Assembly (NCBI GenBank): GCA_000993615.1
Contig: LBWM01000011.1
Span: 1-42,282, forward strand
Direction of reading: 5' to 3'
Source of the DNA: Candidatus Peregrinibacteria bacterium GW2011_GWF2_39_17
GTDB lineage: Bacteria > Patescibacteriota > Gracilibacteria > UBA1369 > UBA12473
DNA length: 42,282 bases
In this document: piece by piece, positions 1 through 7,471 of the stretch
Numbering within the stretch: the first letter of the stretch is position 1
Layout: the number at the start of each line of letters is the position of its first letter
Made by a program: the position numbers and the translations under genes
The notes under the pieces: model-generated
Database searches by the model: none
Told to the model about the DNA's origin: nothing
What the model saw: only the letters and a program-made list of their open reading frames with translations

Positions 1-5
1 TGATA

Positions 6-93
6 TAGTTTCATGGGATGTGGTTTAGATATTAAGCATACCTATTCTACATCCCTCTCTTTCCCAAGAGTGCCCTCGAGATTCGTGAAACTA
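6..93. repeat. Nested inverted repeats at window edge
   Basis: An 8-base inverted repeat, TAGTTTCA at 6-13 and TGAAACTA at 86-93, encloses a second one, GGGATGT at 15-21 and ACATCCC at 49-55. A third pair, CTCTTTCCC near 57-65 and GGGAAGAG at 98-105, would cross the outer helix like a pseudoknot. The region lies 3' of the leftward gene at 118-585. It may be the edge of a structured RNA continuing outside the window, or chance. No family is recognised. Confidence 0.3.
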
Positions 94-117
94 CGTAGGG
101 AAGAGAAAAACAAGACC

Positions 118-585
118 CTAAGACCTTTTCACTGACTTCAACAAATCAGCAGCTAGCACCTGACCACTTTCTAAATATTTACCAGGCAAATCAACCGTAA
201 TGGAAAAACTTCCTTTGGGAAAGGGAACACGTTGCTCAATTTCAATAACATATATTGTATCATCACCCTTTTCATAACAATGCATTACTCTACCCCGCCT
301 AGCTTGAATCACTTGATCTAAAATCGGCCCCTTTGTCTGATGCGGGTCACGATCGGGGGCAATTCCTCTAATCGATGCATCCATTACAAAGAACATATAT
401 ACTCTATTTACTTCTAACCTCGTTAATCGTTCAGATTCTAAAGACCGGGACGCCGAAGAAGTAACACCATTACCTTGTTCTCGACTAGAAACATTTCTTC
501 CGCCTTTTAGGTCAACAATATTATCTTTCGTTGGCTCTGGCACGCCAGGGCCGGCATAGTAATCACGACCACCTAGTTCTGCCAT
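118..585 (-). CDS. Hypothetical protein, 155 aa
   Basis: I do not recognise this protein. The first 55 residues are polar and rich in Gly, Ser, Glu and Arg, and are probably disordered. The remainder looks folded, with alternating hydrophobic strands (MFFVMDAS near 63-70, TIYVIEIEQRVPF near 109-121). There is no signal peptide or membrane segment. The start is the ATG at 583-585, with no Shine-Dalgarno sequence. A TTGACA-type promoter lies upstream at 638-666, next to a leftward tRNA-Thr gene. The length, the absence of internal stops and the promoter support a real gene, but no function can be given. Confidence 0.6.
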   Translation of the reverse strand: MAELGGRDYYAGPGVPEPTKDNIVDLKGGRNVSSREQGNGVTSSASRSLESERLTRLEVNRVYMFFVMDASIRGIAPDRDPHQTKGPILDQVIQARRGRVMHCYEKGDDTIYVIEIEQRVPFPKGSFSITVDLPGKYLESGQVLAADLLKSVKRS

Positions 586-607
586 TGAATAATTTTATTA
601 TTTATAG

Positions 608-624
608 AAAAGCCGCATTGCGGC
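608..624 (-). terminator. Short hairpin with U-run after tRNA-Thr
   Basis: On the minus strand GCCGC-AAT-GCGGC (624-612) is followed directly by UUUU. It lies downstream of tRNA-Thr, inside the leader of the gene at 118-585. It could end the tRNA transcript or attenuate the gene. The stem is only 5 bp, so confidence is low. Confidence 0.35.
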
Positions 625-637
625 AAACCAAGGAGTA

Positions 638-666
638 AAAATATACTATTTATTTATATTTGTCAA
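638..666 (-). promoter_or_regulatory. Sigma70-like promoter for the 118-585 gene
   Basis: A consensus -35 TTGACA lies on the minus strand at 666-661. The -10 is TATATT with a 15-base spacer (645-640) or TATTTT with a 17-base spacer (643-638). It sits between the tRNA-Thr gene and the leftward gene at 118-585. Confidence 0.45.
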
Positions 667-674
667 TAGGCACC

Positions 675-750
675 TGGAGCCGCGACCGGGAATCGAACCC
701 GGGACCTCATCCTTACCATGGATGCGCTCTACCATCTGAGCTATCGCGGC
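675..750 (-). tRNA. tRNA-Thr(GGT)
   Basis: The minus strand gives a complete cloverleaf. The acceptor GCCGCGA pairs with TCGCGGC, and the anticodon stem CATCC/GGATG encloses loop ATGGTAA with anticodon GGT. The T arm contains GGTTCGATTCC. The discriminator is T and CCA is encoded (675-677). It decodes ACC and ACU. A second threonine tRNA (TGT) is at 5212. Confidence 0.97.
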
Positions 751-807
751 CTAACCTGAACCTAAAAAAGCCAAAAAACTCTAACATAAGCTTCCCCTCG
801 AAACAAC

Positions 808-964
808 AAAAAAATCCTCGGTGTCGCAGTTGATTTCTAATACGTACTCCTGGAAAACCAGGTGGGCTCCCTCACTTTGAGACCCCAGTCTCAAAAAATA
901 TTGGATTCCCTTAACGTATAGGGTCGAGATAGTATTTCAAAACCAACCACAAACACAGAAGATT
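808..964 (-). ncRNA. Structured ncRNA, about 157 nt, family unknown
   Basis: This non-coding interval carries a complete RNA gene architecture on the minus strand. A consensus promoter (971-999) places the start at about 964. The 5' end then pairs with the 3' end: AUCUUC-U-GUGU (963-953) with ACAC-C-GAGGAU (824-814), 10 pairs around one mismatch. The helix continues as GGUUGGUUU (948-940) with AAAUCAACU (836-828), 9 pairs, then AAUAC (936-932) with GUAUU (843-839). Inside are a perfect 8-bp hairpin with a 4-base loop (876-895), a 5-bp hairpin with a UUUU loop (849-862) and a weaker one (908-923). The closing stem runs into seven U residues (814-808), so it can double as a terminator. Size and closed ends resemble 6S RNA, but I see neither a single 6S-like apical arm nor SRP or RNase P signatures. 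Confidence 0.6.
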
Positions 965-970
965 ATCTTA

Positions 971-999
971 ATATTACCCCTTAAGCCCCTTTGGGTCAA
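971..999 (-). promoter_or_regulatory. Sigma70-like promoter of the structured ncRNA
   Basis: On the minus strand TTGACC (999-994), a 17-base spacer and TATAAT-like TAATAT (976-971) place transcription start near 963-965. That is exactly where the closing stem of the RNA at 808-964 begins. Confidence 0.65.
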
Positions 1000-1065
1000 A
1001 ATCTTTTATTTTAAGCCTTTTTATGATAAAATAGATAGATAAATTTAAGCCACAAATGAGCACCA

Positions 1066-2877
1066 ATGCCTGATCAAAATTCTGCAACCAACCCCAAGCC
1101 CTCAATAATTTCATCTACGCCACCAAACAATTCATCTTCGGCTGGCGATTTTAGCCATACTACTGCCGCCTCAACCCCACAAGCTCAATCAATTCCCGAA
1201 AATCAACCTCAACCCATTACAGATCCTCAATTACCTCAAAGTCCTTCCTTTTCAGACGCTGTCACTAAAGTAAATCGCGATTTAAAAGAAAAAGCAGTTA
1301 ACGAACAAGCTAAACAACTCGGCCTAAGTTATATCAATATTGAAAAAACGCCCATAAACCCGGATTTAAGCTCTATTCTTACCAAAGAACAAGCAACTGC
1401 CGGCCTTTTAATTCCCTTCTTTCGCATTGGGAAAAAATTAAGAATTGCCATCCAAGATCCCCAAAACCAAACCGCTATCGCCTTAATTGAAGAGCTAAAA
1501 ACCCAAGATTACCTTCTTAATATCAACCTGGCTTCGGACCAAGGCATTATCTCAGCCATTGATCGTCTATATAAAGCAGCCGAAAAAACAACTTCTCAAA
1601 TTATCACCCAAATTAACGAAGCTGATATTCAAACTTACGAAAAAGAAATTCAAAATCTTTCCGAGCTTCAAGGAAAACTCAAATCCATTACTGCCGAAGA
1701 AGGCCTTAACCTAATCAATCTCGGTGCCATAAAAACCAATGCCTCGGACATCCATTATCAACCTGAAGAGGGACGTGTAATTGTTCGATTTCGTATCGAT
1801 GGCGTACTTCAAACAATTTTCGAAATGGATCCCAAAATTTTCGCTAATTTAGCCAATCAACTCAAATATAAATCCGGTCTAAAATTAAATATTGATAATA
1901 TCCCCCAAGATGGGCGTTATCGTTTTATTGTTAACGGGAGAAAAATTGATGTCCGCGTCTCTTCATTACCTACTGAATTTGGGGAAACTTTTGTTTGTCG
2001 ATTACTAGATAACAAAAAAGGATTTTTAAATTTTGAAGAAGCCGGTTTTATTGGGCGCAATTTAAAATTAATGGAACACGCCGTAAAAATAGCCCACGGC
2101 ATGATTTTAATCACGGGCCCCACTGGTTCAGGGAAAACGACTACGCTCTATTCCCTGCTCGATAAATTCAATACCCCTGAAAAAAAAGTAATTACCTTAG
2201 AAGATCCAATTGAATATCACCTCTCTGGTATTTCACAAAGCCAAATTAATGTTAAACGCGGCTATGATTTTGCGGACGGTTTAAGGTCTATTTTAAGACA
2301 AGACCCAGACGTAGTCATGGTTGGGGAAATTCGCGATTTTGCGACTGCCGAAACTGCTGCCCAGGCCTCTTTAACCGGACATGTTTTACTCTCCACCCTA
2401 CACACCAATAGCGCCATCGAAAGCATCCCGAGATTGGTTAATATCGGCCTTCAATCCTTTATGATTGCTCCGGCTCTCCATATGATCGTGGCTCAACGCT
2501 TAGTTCGCCAACTTTGCCCTAATTGTCGACAAAAACAGCCCATTACCGAAATTGAAAAAAGGATTTTTGACGAAATATGTCAAGCTATTCAAAAGATTAC
2601 CACTGAAATTGCCTGTCAAACACCAAATGAATTATGGCACCCGGTAGGATGTGACCAATGCAGTCATACTGGTTATTTAGGACGATTGGGAATTCATGAA
2701 ATTTTAATCATTGATGAACCAATTAAGCGCTTAATAATGGATCAAAAATCGTCAAATGACATTATCCTCAAAGCCAGAGAGCAGGGCATGTTGACCATGC
2801 GCGAAGACGGCCTGCTTAAAGTCCTCCAAGATAAAACCACCCTAGAAGAAGTACAACGCGTTACCCAAATCTTGTAA
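1066..2877 (+). CDS. pilB: Type IV pilus / type II secretion assembly ATPase PilB (GspE)
   Basis: This is the hexameric cytoplasmic ATPase that drives pilin polymerisation at the inner membrane. Residues 1-70 are Pro/Gln/Ser-rich and probably disordered. Residues about 75-165 form an MshEN/GspE N-terminal-type domain. The ATPase core shows Walker A GPTGSGKT (about 351-358), an Asp box (TLEDPIEY), Walker B with VMVGEIRD and a His box (STLHTN). A zinc module has CPNC about 60 residues before CDQC. At 603 aa it is full length for the family. The start is ATG at 1066 with no Shine-Dalgarno. The PRC-barrel gene follows 36 bases downstream on the same strand. In Patescibacteria pili of this type serve attachment or DNA uptake, but no other pilus gene is clustered here apart from the unrelated mini-pilin at 3652. 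Confidence 0.93.
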   Translation: MPDQNSATNPKPSIISSTPPNNSSSAGDFSHTTAASTPQAQSIPENQPQPITDPQLPQSPSFSDAVTKVNRDLKEKAVNEQAKQLGLSYINIEKTPINPDLSSILTKEQATAGLLIPFFRIGKKLRIAIQDPQNQTAIALIEELKTQDYLLNINLASDQGIISAIDRLYKAAEKTTSQIITQINEADIQTYEKEIQNLSELQGKLKSITAEEGLNLINLGAIKTNASDIHYQPEEGRVIVRFRIDGVLQTIFEMDPKIFANLANQLKYKSGLKLNIDNIPQDGRYRFIVNGRKIDVRVSSLPTEFGETFVCRLLDNKKGFLNFEEAGFIGRNLKLMEHAVKIAHGMILITGPTGSGKTTTLYSLLDKFNTPEKKVITLEDPIEYHLSGISQSQINVKRGYDFADGLRSILRQDPDVVMVGEIRDFATAETAAQASLTGHVLLSTLHTNSAIESIPRLVNIGLQSFMIAPALHMIVAQRLVRQLCPNCRQKQPITEIEKRIFDEICQAIQKITTEIACQTPNELWHPVGCDQCSHTGYLGRLGIHEILIIDEPIKRLIMDQKSSNDIILKAREQGMLTMREDGLLKVLQDKTTLEEVQRVTQIL

Positions 2878-2913
2878 AAAGAGTATAACAAAATTGACTC
2901 TTTCTTTTTACAA

Positions 2914-3501
2914 ATGACCATTAAACTGTATTCTCAAATTATCGGTTTACCGATTATTTGGAGATCAAACCACCAAAAATTAGCTCGGGTTTTTCATCTT
3001 GTCCTAGATCCCAATACCGGAACACTCATAGCCGTTTTAACAACGCACGGCGTGATTGCGCCTGTGGACTTATTACCTTTCCAGGGAACATACCTGGAAG
3101 TCTCCCATAAAGATGTTTTTATTGAAGAACAGGATCTAGCTCGCCTGAACAAAATTGAAAAGAAAAAATGGATAATTATAGGAAAAAAAGTTCAAGACAC
3201 AACGGGAAATTACCTGGGAAGAGTCGCGAATTATACCTTAGATATGGACAATCTTATTCTTAAAAAGATCTTTGTCACTAAAAAAATATGGCGAATTTAT
3301 CCAATTAAAAAACAATTTTTTGACCGAGAAGATATTATTAAAATAACCAAATCCGAAATAATTGTTAAAAACAAAAACACCCTGCACAAAAACCCTCTCG
3401 AGGATTACTTTAAAATCAAATACGCCCCACCCCAACCCGGTCGTGCCATGTCATTACAAGCTTATCCGGCAACTAATAAACCCGAAAACCTTGATAATTA
3501 A
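2914..3501 (+). CDS. PRC-barrel domain protein
   Basis: The 195-residue protein contains two consecutive PRC-barrel-like beta units, roughly residues 3-75 and 83-150. Each starts with a short strand followed by a conserved-looking hydrophobic pattern (VFHLVLDPNTG near 26-36; LGRVANYTLD near 100-109). PRC barrels occur in photosynthetic reaction-centre H subunit and in RimM, and in many small proteins of unknown role that bind RNA or proteins. There is no signal peptide or membrane segment. The C-terminal 35 residues are Pro-rich and probably flexible. It follows pilB closely and probably shares its transcript, ended by the hairpin at 3589-3622. The start ATG at 2914 is preceded by a pyrimidine tract instead of a Shine-Dalgarno. 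Confidence 0.7.
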   Translation: MTIKLYSQIIGLPIIWRSNHQKLARVFHLVLDPNTGTLIAVLTTHGVIAPVDLLPFQGTYLEVSHKDVFIEEQDLARLNKIEKKKWIIIGKKVQDTTGNYLGRVANYTLDMDNLILKKIFVTKKIWRIYPIKKQFFDREDIIKITKSEIIVKNKNTLHKNPLEDYFKIKYAPPQPGRAMSLQAYPATNKPENLDN

Positions 3502-3588
3502 TCAAAAAAAGAATTTCGATTAACATAAGCCCAAAAGATATTTAGACTATATTGGATATTATCCGAAATTATTAAAACGAAATTGCAC

Positions 3589-3622
3589 AAAAAAAGCCCC
3601 ACTTTCTTAAGTAGGGCTTTTC
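3589..3622. terminator. Bidirectional intrinsic terminator
   Basis: AGCCCCACTT (3595-3604) pairs with AAGTAGGGCT (3609-3618) with one mismatch around a TCTT loop. The stem is flanked by an A-run on the left and a T-run on the right, so it can work in both directions. It separates the rightward pilB/PRC pair from the leftward mini-pilin gene. Confidence 0.85.
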
Positions 3623-3651
3623 TATTAATACTTAATTCGTAATCAATTTTT

Positions 3652-4068
3652 CTAAGTTGTAGCCACGCTTCCTGTTCCGGCTGTAAGCACCGTATTTACG
3701 ATGGCGAAGGAAAGTAAAATAATAACAATACCAATAATGGCATACATTAAAATTTTCTTTGCTTTTTGAGCATTTTCTTCATTCCCAGCAGCTGTAACAT
3801 ACAGTAAACCTCCGTAAATAATCATTACTGTAGCAATAAAACCCAAGAAATAAAGCGCAAAATTAACAATTGTTCTGGCTAAACTTTTAAAACTACCCTC
3901 ACCTCCTGTAGCTGAGGTAATATTATCAGGAGAATCTTCAGGAGAAATAAGCTGAGCATGAGCTAAATCAACCCCCAAATAGCGAATTGCAAAAAGTCCA
4001 GCAGCCATTAAACCTAATACGATTAGGCCTTGCTTAACATGTCTCTGAAAGAGAAAAGTAGAGTTCAT
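3652..4068 (-). CDS. TrbC/VirB2-like pilin (T4SS_pilin family)
   Basis: This 138-residue protein has a long positively charged signal peptide with a likely cleavage after AHA (residue about 38). A short polar segment follows, then two hydrophobic helices (about 64-89 and 105-128) separated by a small charged loop (GNEENAQKAKK). That is the layout of VirB2/TrbC pilins. Compact proteins of this kind are very common in Patescibacteria, often without a full conjugation apparatus, and their role there is not settled. No other type IV secretion gene is in the window. The gene shares its direction with murB, 125 bases upstream. The leader reads CCTCCC just before the ATG, the reverse of a ribosome-binding site. 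It ends at the shared terminator at 3589-3622. Confidence 0.8.
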   Translation of the reverse strand: MNSTFLFQRHVKQGLIVLGLMAAGLFAIRYLGVDLAHAQLISPEDSPDNITSATGGEGSFKSLARTIVNFALYFLGFIATVMIIYGGLLYVTAAGNEENAQKAKKILMYAIIGIVIILLSFAIVNTVLTAGTGSVATT

Positions 4069-4193
4069 ATGGGAGGAAAAGTTAAATTCTAAAACTTCTT
4101 AAGATTATACCCTGAAAATACCGAATATGCAAACCTTGTACCTGAATTATATCTAAAAAATCCTTAAACCATACGAAAAAGATTTGACATAAC

Positions 4194-5072
4194 CTACAAT
4201 GATTCTCCTACAATAACCACTTCTTCCTCTAAATTAACCCCAAAACGCTTTTTAACATCTTCCTTTACCCGATTACTCAGTTCCAACAAATCATTAGCAC
4301 TTGCCCCACCTACGTTTAAGAAAAAATTGGCATGTTTATTAGAAATTTGAGCTCCTCCTATTTTTAATCCCTTTAAACCACACTGGTCTATTAACCATCC
4401 AGCCGCTTTATCCAAAGAAGGATTTTTAAAAAATGACCCGCCACTTTTCCCAGGTGGCTGCTTTTCATACCTGGAAATTTCCTTTCCCTGAAAATCAACC
4501 CCACTTAACTCCACTTTAGATAGATTCAAAACCACCCTTAAGACTACTAATTTCCCCTGTTTAATAATACTGTTTCGATACGCAAACCCTAAATCTTTTT
4601 TCCCTAGATCTTTTATTTTCTGCCCAAGGGGATCGTAAACAAAAACTCGCTCCACAAAATCACTAGTTTCTTTCCCAAAACAACCCGCATTCCCGGCCAC
4701 AGCCCCACCTATTGTACCAGGGAGTGAACCCAAAACTTCAAATCCACCAAATCCCGCTTTATGAACAATGTCCATTAATTCTCGCCACCTAACTCCCGCA
4801 TCTACCAAAATTGTATTATCCACAATTTGACACTGTTTAGCCGCTATTTTAATAACCAAACCTCTGAAACCTTTATCAGAAAAAAGAATATTACTACCGC
4901 CCCCCAAAACAAAATAAGGAACTTTATCCTGAATAGCCACCTGCACTAAATCAGGCAAACTCAAAACATCCGTAATTTCACAAAAATAATCCGCCAACCC
5001 CCCAACTCCAAAAGTAGAATAGGGCTTTAAAGGGACCTGCTGCTTTATTCCAGGAAAATCACTTAATTTCAT
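4194..5072 (-). CDS. murB: UDP-N-acetylenolpyruvoylglucosamine reductase MurB
   Basis: MurB reduces UDP-GlcNAc-enolpyruvate to UDP-MurNAc with NADPH and FAD in the cytoplasm, the second committed step of peptidoglycan synthesis. The FAD-binding domain shows LGGGSNILFSD and PGTIGGAVAGNAG. The substrate domain carries the catalytic serine in GGSFFKNP, then IGGAQISNKHANFFLN, and the C-terminal acidic motif LEEEVVIVGE. I start at the ATG at 5070-5072 (292 aa); a TTG 36 bases further upstream would add residues not matching the family's N-terminus. Together with murD, the flippase, ftsA, ftsZ and the FemAB protein it shows that the host makes its own wall. Confidence 0.93.
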   Translation of the reverse strand: MKLSDFPGIKQQVPLKPYSTFGVGGLADYFCEITDVLSLPDLVQVAIQDKVPYFVLGGGSNILFSDKGFRGLVIKIAAKQCQIVDNTILVDAGVRWRELMDIVHKAGFGGFEVLGSLPGTIGGAVAGNAGCFGKETSDFVERVFVYDPLGQKIKDLGKKDLGFAYRNSIIKQGKLVVLRVVLNLSKVELSGVDFQGKEISRYEKQPPGKSGGSFFKNPSLDKAAGWLIDQCGLKGLKIGGAQISNKHANFFLNVGGASANDLLELSNRVKEDVKKRFGVNLEEEVVIVGESL

Positions 5073-5211
5073 ATCTAACTCGTACCCGAAAACTAAATAT
5101 TTTGTCAATTAACTAGAAACACCTTTTGCACAAACGCTTGAAAGAACACCTCAAATATGATTTTATGCCTCTGCCTTTTACGTGCTCCTTTAAAAAAATT
5201 ATGCAATATTT

Positions 5212-5287
5212 GCCGACATAGCTCAGCTGGTAGAGCAACGGTTTTGTAAACCGTGGGTCCTCGGTTCGAATCCGAGTGTCGGCTCCA
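5212..5287 (+). tRNA. tRNA-Thr(TGT)
   Basis: The acceptor GCCGACA pairs with TGTCGGC. The anticodon stem ACGGT/ACCGT holds loop TTTGTAA with anticodon TGT. The T arm reads CTCGGTTCGAATCCGAG. The discriminator is T and CCA is encoded. tRNA-Tyr lies 13 bases downstream, so the two are likely cotranscribed. Confidence 0.97.
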
Positions 5288-5300
5288 GAAAAATCAACCT

Positions 5301-5386
5301 GGGTAGGTACCAAAGTGGCCAACTGGGGCGGACTGTAAATCCGCTGGCTTACGCCTTCGGGGGTTCGAATCCCTCCCTGCCCACCA
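5301..5386 (+). tRNA. tRNA-Tyr(GTA)
   Basis: This class II tRNA has acceptor GGGTAGG with CCTGCCC and anticodon loop CTGTAAA with anticodon GTA between GCGGA and TCCGC. A long variable arm and an encoded CCA follow. It sits directly after tRNA-Thr(TGT). Confidence 0.95.
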
Positions 5387-5449
5387 TCCTGTTTTGCTCA
5401 AAATCCGCAAAATAAATTTTTTAAAGTTCCTGATATTTTAATTTTACGC

Positions 5450-6061
5450 CTAAAGAGTAGTAGCAATAGCCTGAATTGAGCTAGCTACCCCTCTTAATAC
5501 CATTTGATCTTCTTGGAAATTTTCTGCTTCCGTAATCATAAATACTACATAATTCACCCATGGATTATTGGGATCCGTAATAAATTCCACCCATTCCGCC
5601 TGGACTGGCTGATTATTCCAAGTTCCCTTATAAATAGACCAATTTACTGAATCCCAAGGAGAATTTTCCGCTATTCCGGATTGCACTAATTCTTTTTTAA
5701 CCTCCTCGTATTTAGCATCAACAGCGCTTTGCCGCCAAATAAAAAGTCGCGTTATATCATCATCCCCCGATCGCTCTCTGGGTACAAATTCAAGATGTGC
5801 TTCGGCGGCGCTTACATTATTCCAATCCTTAGGATAGGAAAAATGAATACCAAGAACATTACCATCATACAAACGATAATCCGAAGGCACACAACCGCCG
5901 TGCAACTGCTGTAAACATTCTGTTCCTGGCGCTAAAGAACCAAAAATCTCATTACCGGAATCATTTTCATTTGAGATCTTACCCCCCCCACATCCTGCTA
6001 CCACAACCAACAACAACGCCATTACTAAAAAATAAAGGAGAAATCGATGAACATTTTTCAT
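5450..6061 (-). CDS. Hypothetical lipoprotein
   Basis: The protein starts at the ATG at 6059-6061 and has a lipoprotein signal: MKNVHRF, a hydrophobic helix and a lipobox VVVAGC with the acylated Cys near residue 25. The mature part (about 178 residues) has no membrane segment. It includes a stretch starting GIHFSYPKDW that resembles the first strand of PsbP/MOG1-like domains often found in bacterial lipoproteins. Several Trp residues and a YVVFMI core strand support a compact fold. Earlier in-frame starts would push the signal peptide behind a hydrophobic lysine-poor segment, so I reject them. It stands alone, divergent from the endonuclease Q gene. Function is unknown; a surface-exposed binding role is only a guess. 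Confidence 0.7.
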   Translation of the reverse strand: MKNVHRFLLYFLVMALLLVVVAGCGGGKISNENDSGNEIFGSLAPGTECLQQLHGGCVPSDYRLYDGNVLGIHFSYPKDWNNVSAAEAHLEFVPRERSGDDDITRLFIWRQSAVDAKYEEVKKELVQSGIAENSPWDSVNWSIYKGTWNNQPVQAEWVEFITDPNNPWVNYVVFMITEAENFQEDQMVLRGVASSIQAIATTL

Positions 6062-6162
6062 AAAAAATAAATTAAATTTAACCAAGGCTTTATTTATAGC
6101 AAAAAAAAGCCAAAACAACAAAAATTATTTCGCAAAATCATAAAATCAAGTAATCTGAAATT

Positions 6163-7452
6163 ATGCGCTTCATCGCTGATTTCCATGTTCATTCGCATTA
6201 TTCTCGTGCCACCTCCAAAGAGATGAATATTGTCAGTTTAACCAAATGGGGACAACTCAAAGGAATTCAACTAATCGGAACCGGGGATTTCACCCATCCC
6301 CGCTGGTTTGAAGAATTACAAGAAAAATTGGAACCCGCTGAGCCAGGATTTTTTAAACTTAAACCAACCTATGAGCAAGAAATCCAAGCCCAAGTTCCTG
6401 AATCCTGTCGACATTCTATGCGCTTCATACTTACTTCCGAAATTAGCAGCATTTACAAAAAAAATGACCGTGTTCGCAAAGTACATAATCTTATTTTCGC
6501 TCCTTCCTTTCAGGTTGTTGCCCACCTCAATGCCGAGCTTCAAAAAATCGGAAATTTAAAGGCGGATGGCCGCCCTATTCTCGGGTTAGATTCAAAAAAA
6601 CTACTTCAAATCATGCTCAATATTTCCGAAAAATGCCTTTTTGTGCCAGCGCACGCCTGGACCCCGCATTTTTCTATTTTTGGCTCTGAGTCAGGATTTG
6701 ATTCGTTAAAAGAAGCTTTTGACGAACTTACACCCTATATTTATGCCCTTGAAACCGGCCTTTCTTCCGATCCAAAAATGAATTGGCGTTTATCAGAGCT
6801 AGATCATTTGGCTCTTATTTCCAATTCCGATGCCCATTCTCCGGCCAAACTTGGACGCGAGGCCAATATTTTCGAAACCGAATTTTCCTATCCAGCCGTT
6901 ATTAAAGCCCTCAAAACCAATAACCCAAAATCCTTTCTCGAAACCATTGAATTTTTCCCGGAAGAAGGAAAATATCATTTAGACGGTCATCGTGATTGCC
7001 AGATGCGAATGACTCCAGAAGAAACCAAAGGCCACAATTTTATTTGTCCCAAATGCCACAAAAAAGTGACTGTGGGAGTCTTGCATCGCGTAGAAAAACT
7101 GGCGGATCGCAAAATCAACTTTATCCCCGAAAATATCCGCCCCTTTCAAAGCATCATTCCTTTAATCGAAATTATCGCAGAAAATGAACAAGTTGGAACC
7201 AGTAGTAAAAAAGTACAGAAAATTTACTACGATTTATTAAATAATTTAGGAAACGAATTTTCTATTCTTCTTCATGTTTCCTTAAAAAATATTAAAACCC
7301 ATTCCTCACCACTTTTAGCCGAAGCTATTGACCGCATCCGCCAAGGAAAAGTTCATATTGCCGGCGGCTATGACGGCGAATTCGGCACCATTAAAATTTT
7401 TACAGAAAAAGAACGTCAAAAAATCATTGGAAAGCAAAGACATTTATTTTAA
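6163..7452 (+). CDS. Endonuclease Q homologue (PHP-domain DNA repair nuclease)
   Basis: EndoQ cuts DNA 5' of deaminated bases (uracil, hypoxanthine, xanthine) and abasic sites; it was characterised in Thermococcales and has bacterial homologues. The N-terminus has the PHP metal motif DFHVHSHYS (residues 6-14). Further metal ligands are likely in GTGDFTHP, TSEIS, VPAHAWTP and NSDAHSP. A Cys/His zinc module follows near 275-302 (DGHRDC ... CPKC), then VGVLHRVEKLADR, a stretch I associate with EndoQ. The final 100 residues form a small alpha domain. At 429 aa the length fits EndoQ. The protein is often mislabelled as a UvrD-type helicase or DNA polymerase X-like protein. The start ATG at 6163 has no Shine-Dalgarno. 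It converges on the MopE-like gene with a 19-base gap. Confidence 0.8.
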   Translation: MRFIADFHVHSHYSRATSKEMNIVSLTKWGQLKGIQLIGTGDFTHPRWFEELQEKLEPAEPGFFKLKPTYEQEIQAQVPESCRHSMRFILTSEISSIYKKNDRVRKVHNLIFAPSFQVVAHLNAELQKIGNLKADGRPILGLDSKKLLQIMLNISEKCLFVPAHAWTPHFSIFGSESGFDSLKEAFDELTPYIYALETGLSSDPKMNWRLSELDHLALISNSDAHSPAKLGREANIFETEFSYPAVIKALKTNNPKSFLETIEFFPEEGKYHLDGHRDCQMRMTPEETKGHNFICPKCHKKVTVGVLHRVEKLADRKINFIPENIRPFQSIIPLIEIIAENEQVGTSSKKVQKIYYDLLNNLGNEFSILLHVSLKNIKTHSSPLLAEAIDRIRQGKVHIAGGYDGEFGTIKIFTEKERQKIIGKQRHLF

Positions 7453-7471
7453 AATACTTCCCCAAAAAAAC

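Noticed and set aside
808-964. Calling the structured RNA 6S RNA
   Set aside because: Paired ends and size fit, but the interior has several separate hairpins, and I could not recognise the single apical arm with a central bubble or the conserved 6S core.
5113-5322. 69-codon minus-strand open frame near murB
   Set aside because: It runs antisense across tRNA-Thr(TGT) and part of tRNA-Tyr; the encoded text is the familiar artefact of tRNA sequence.
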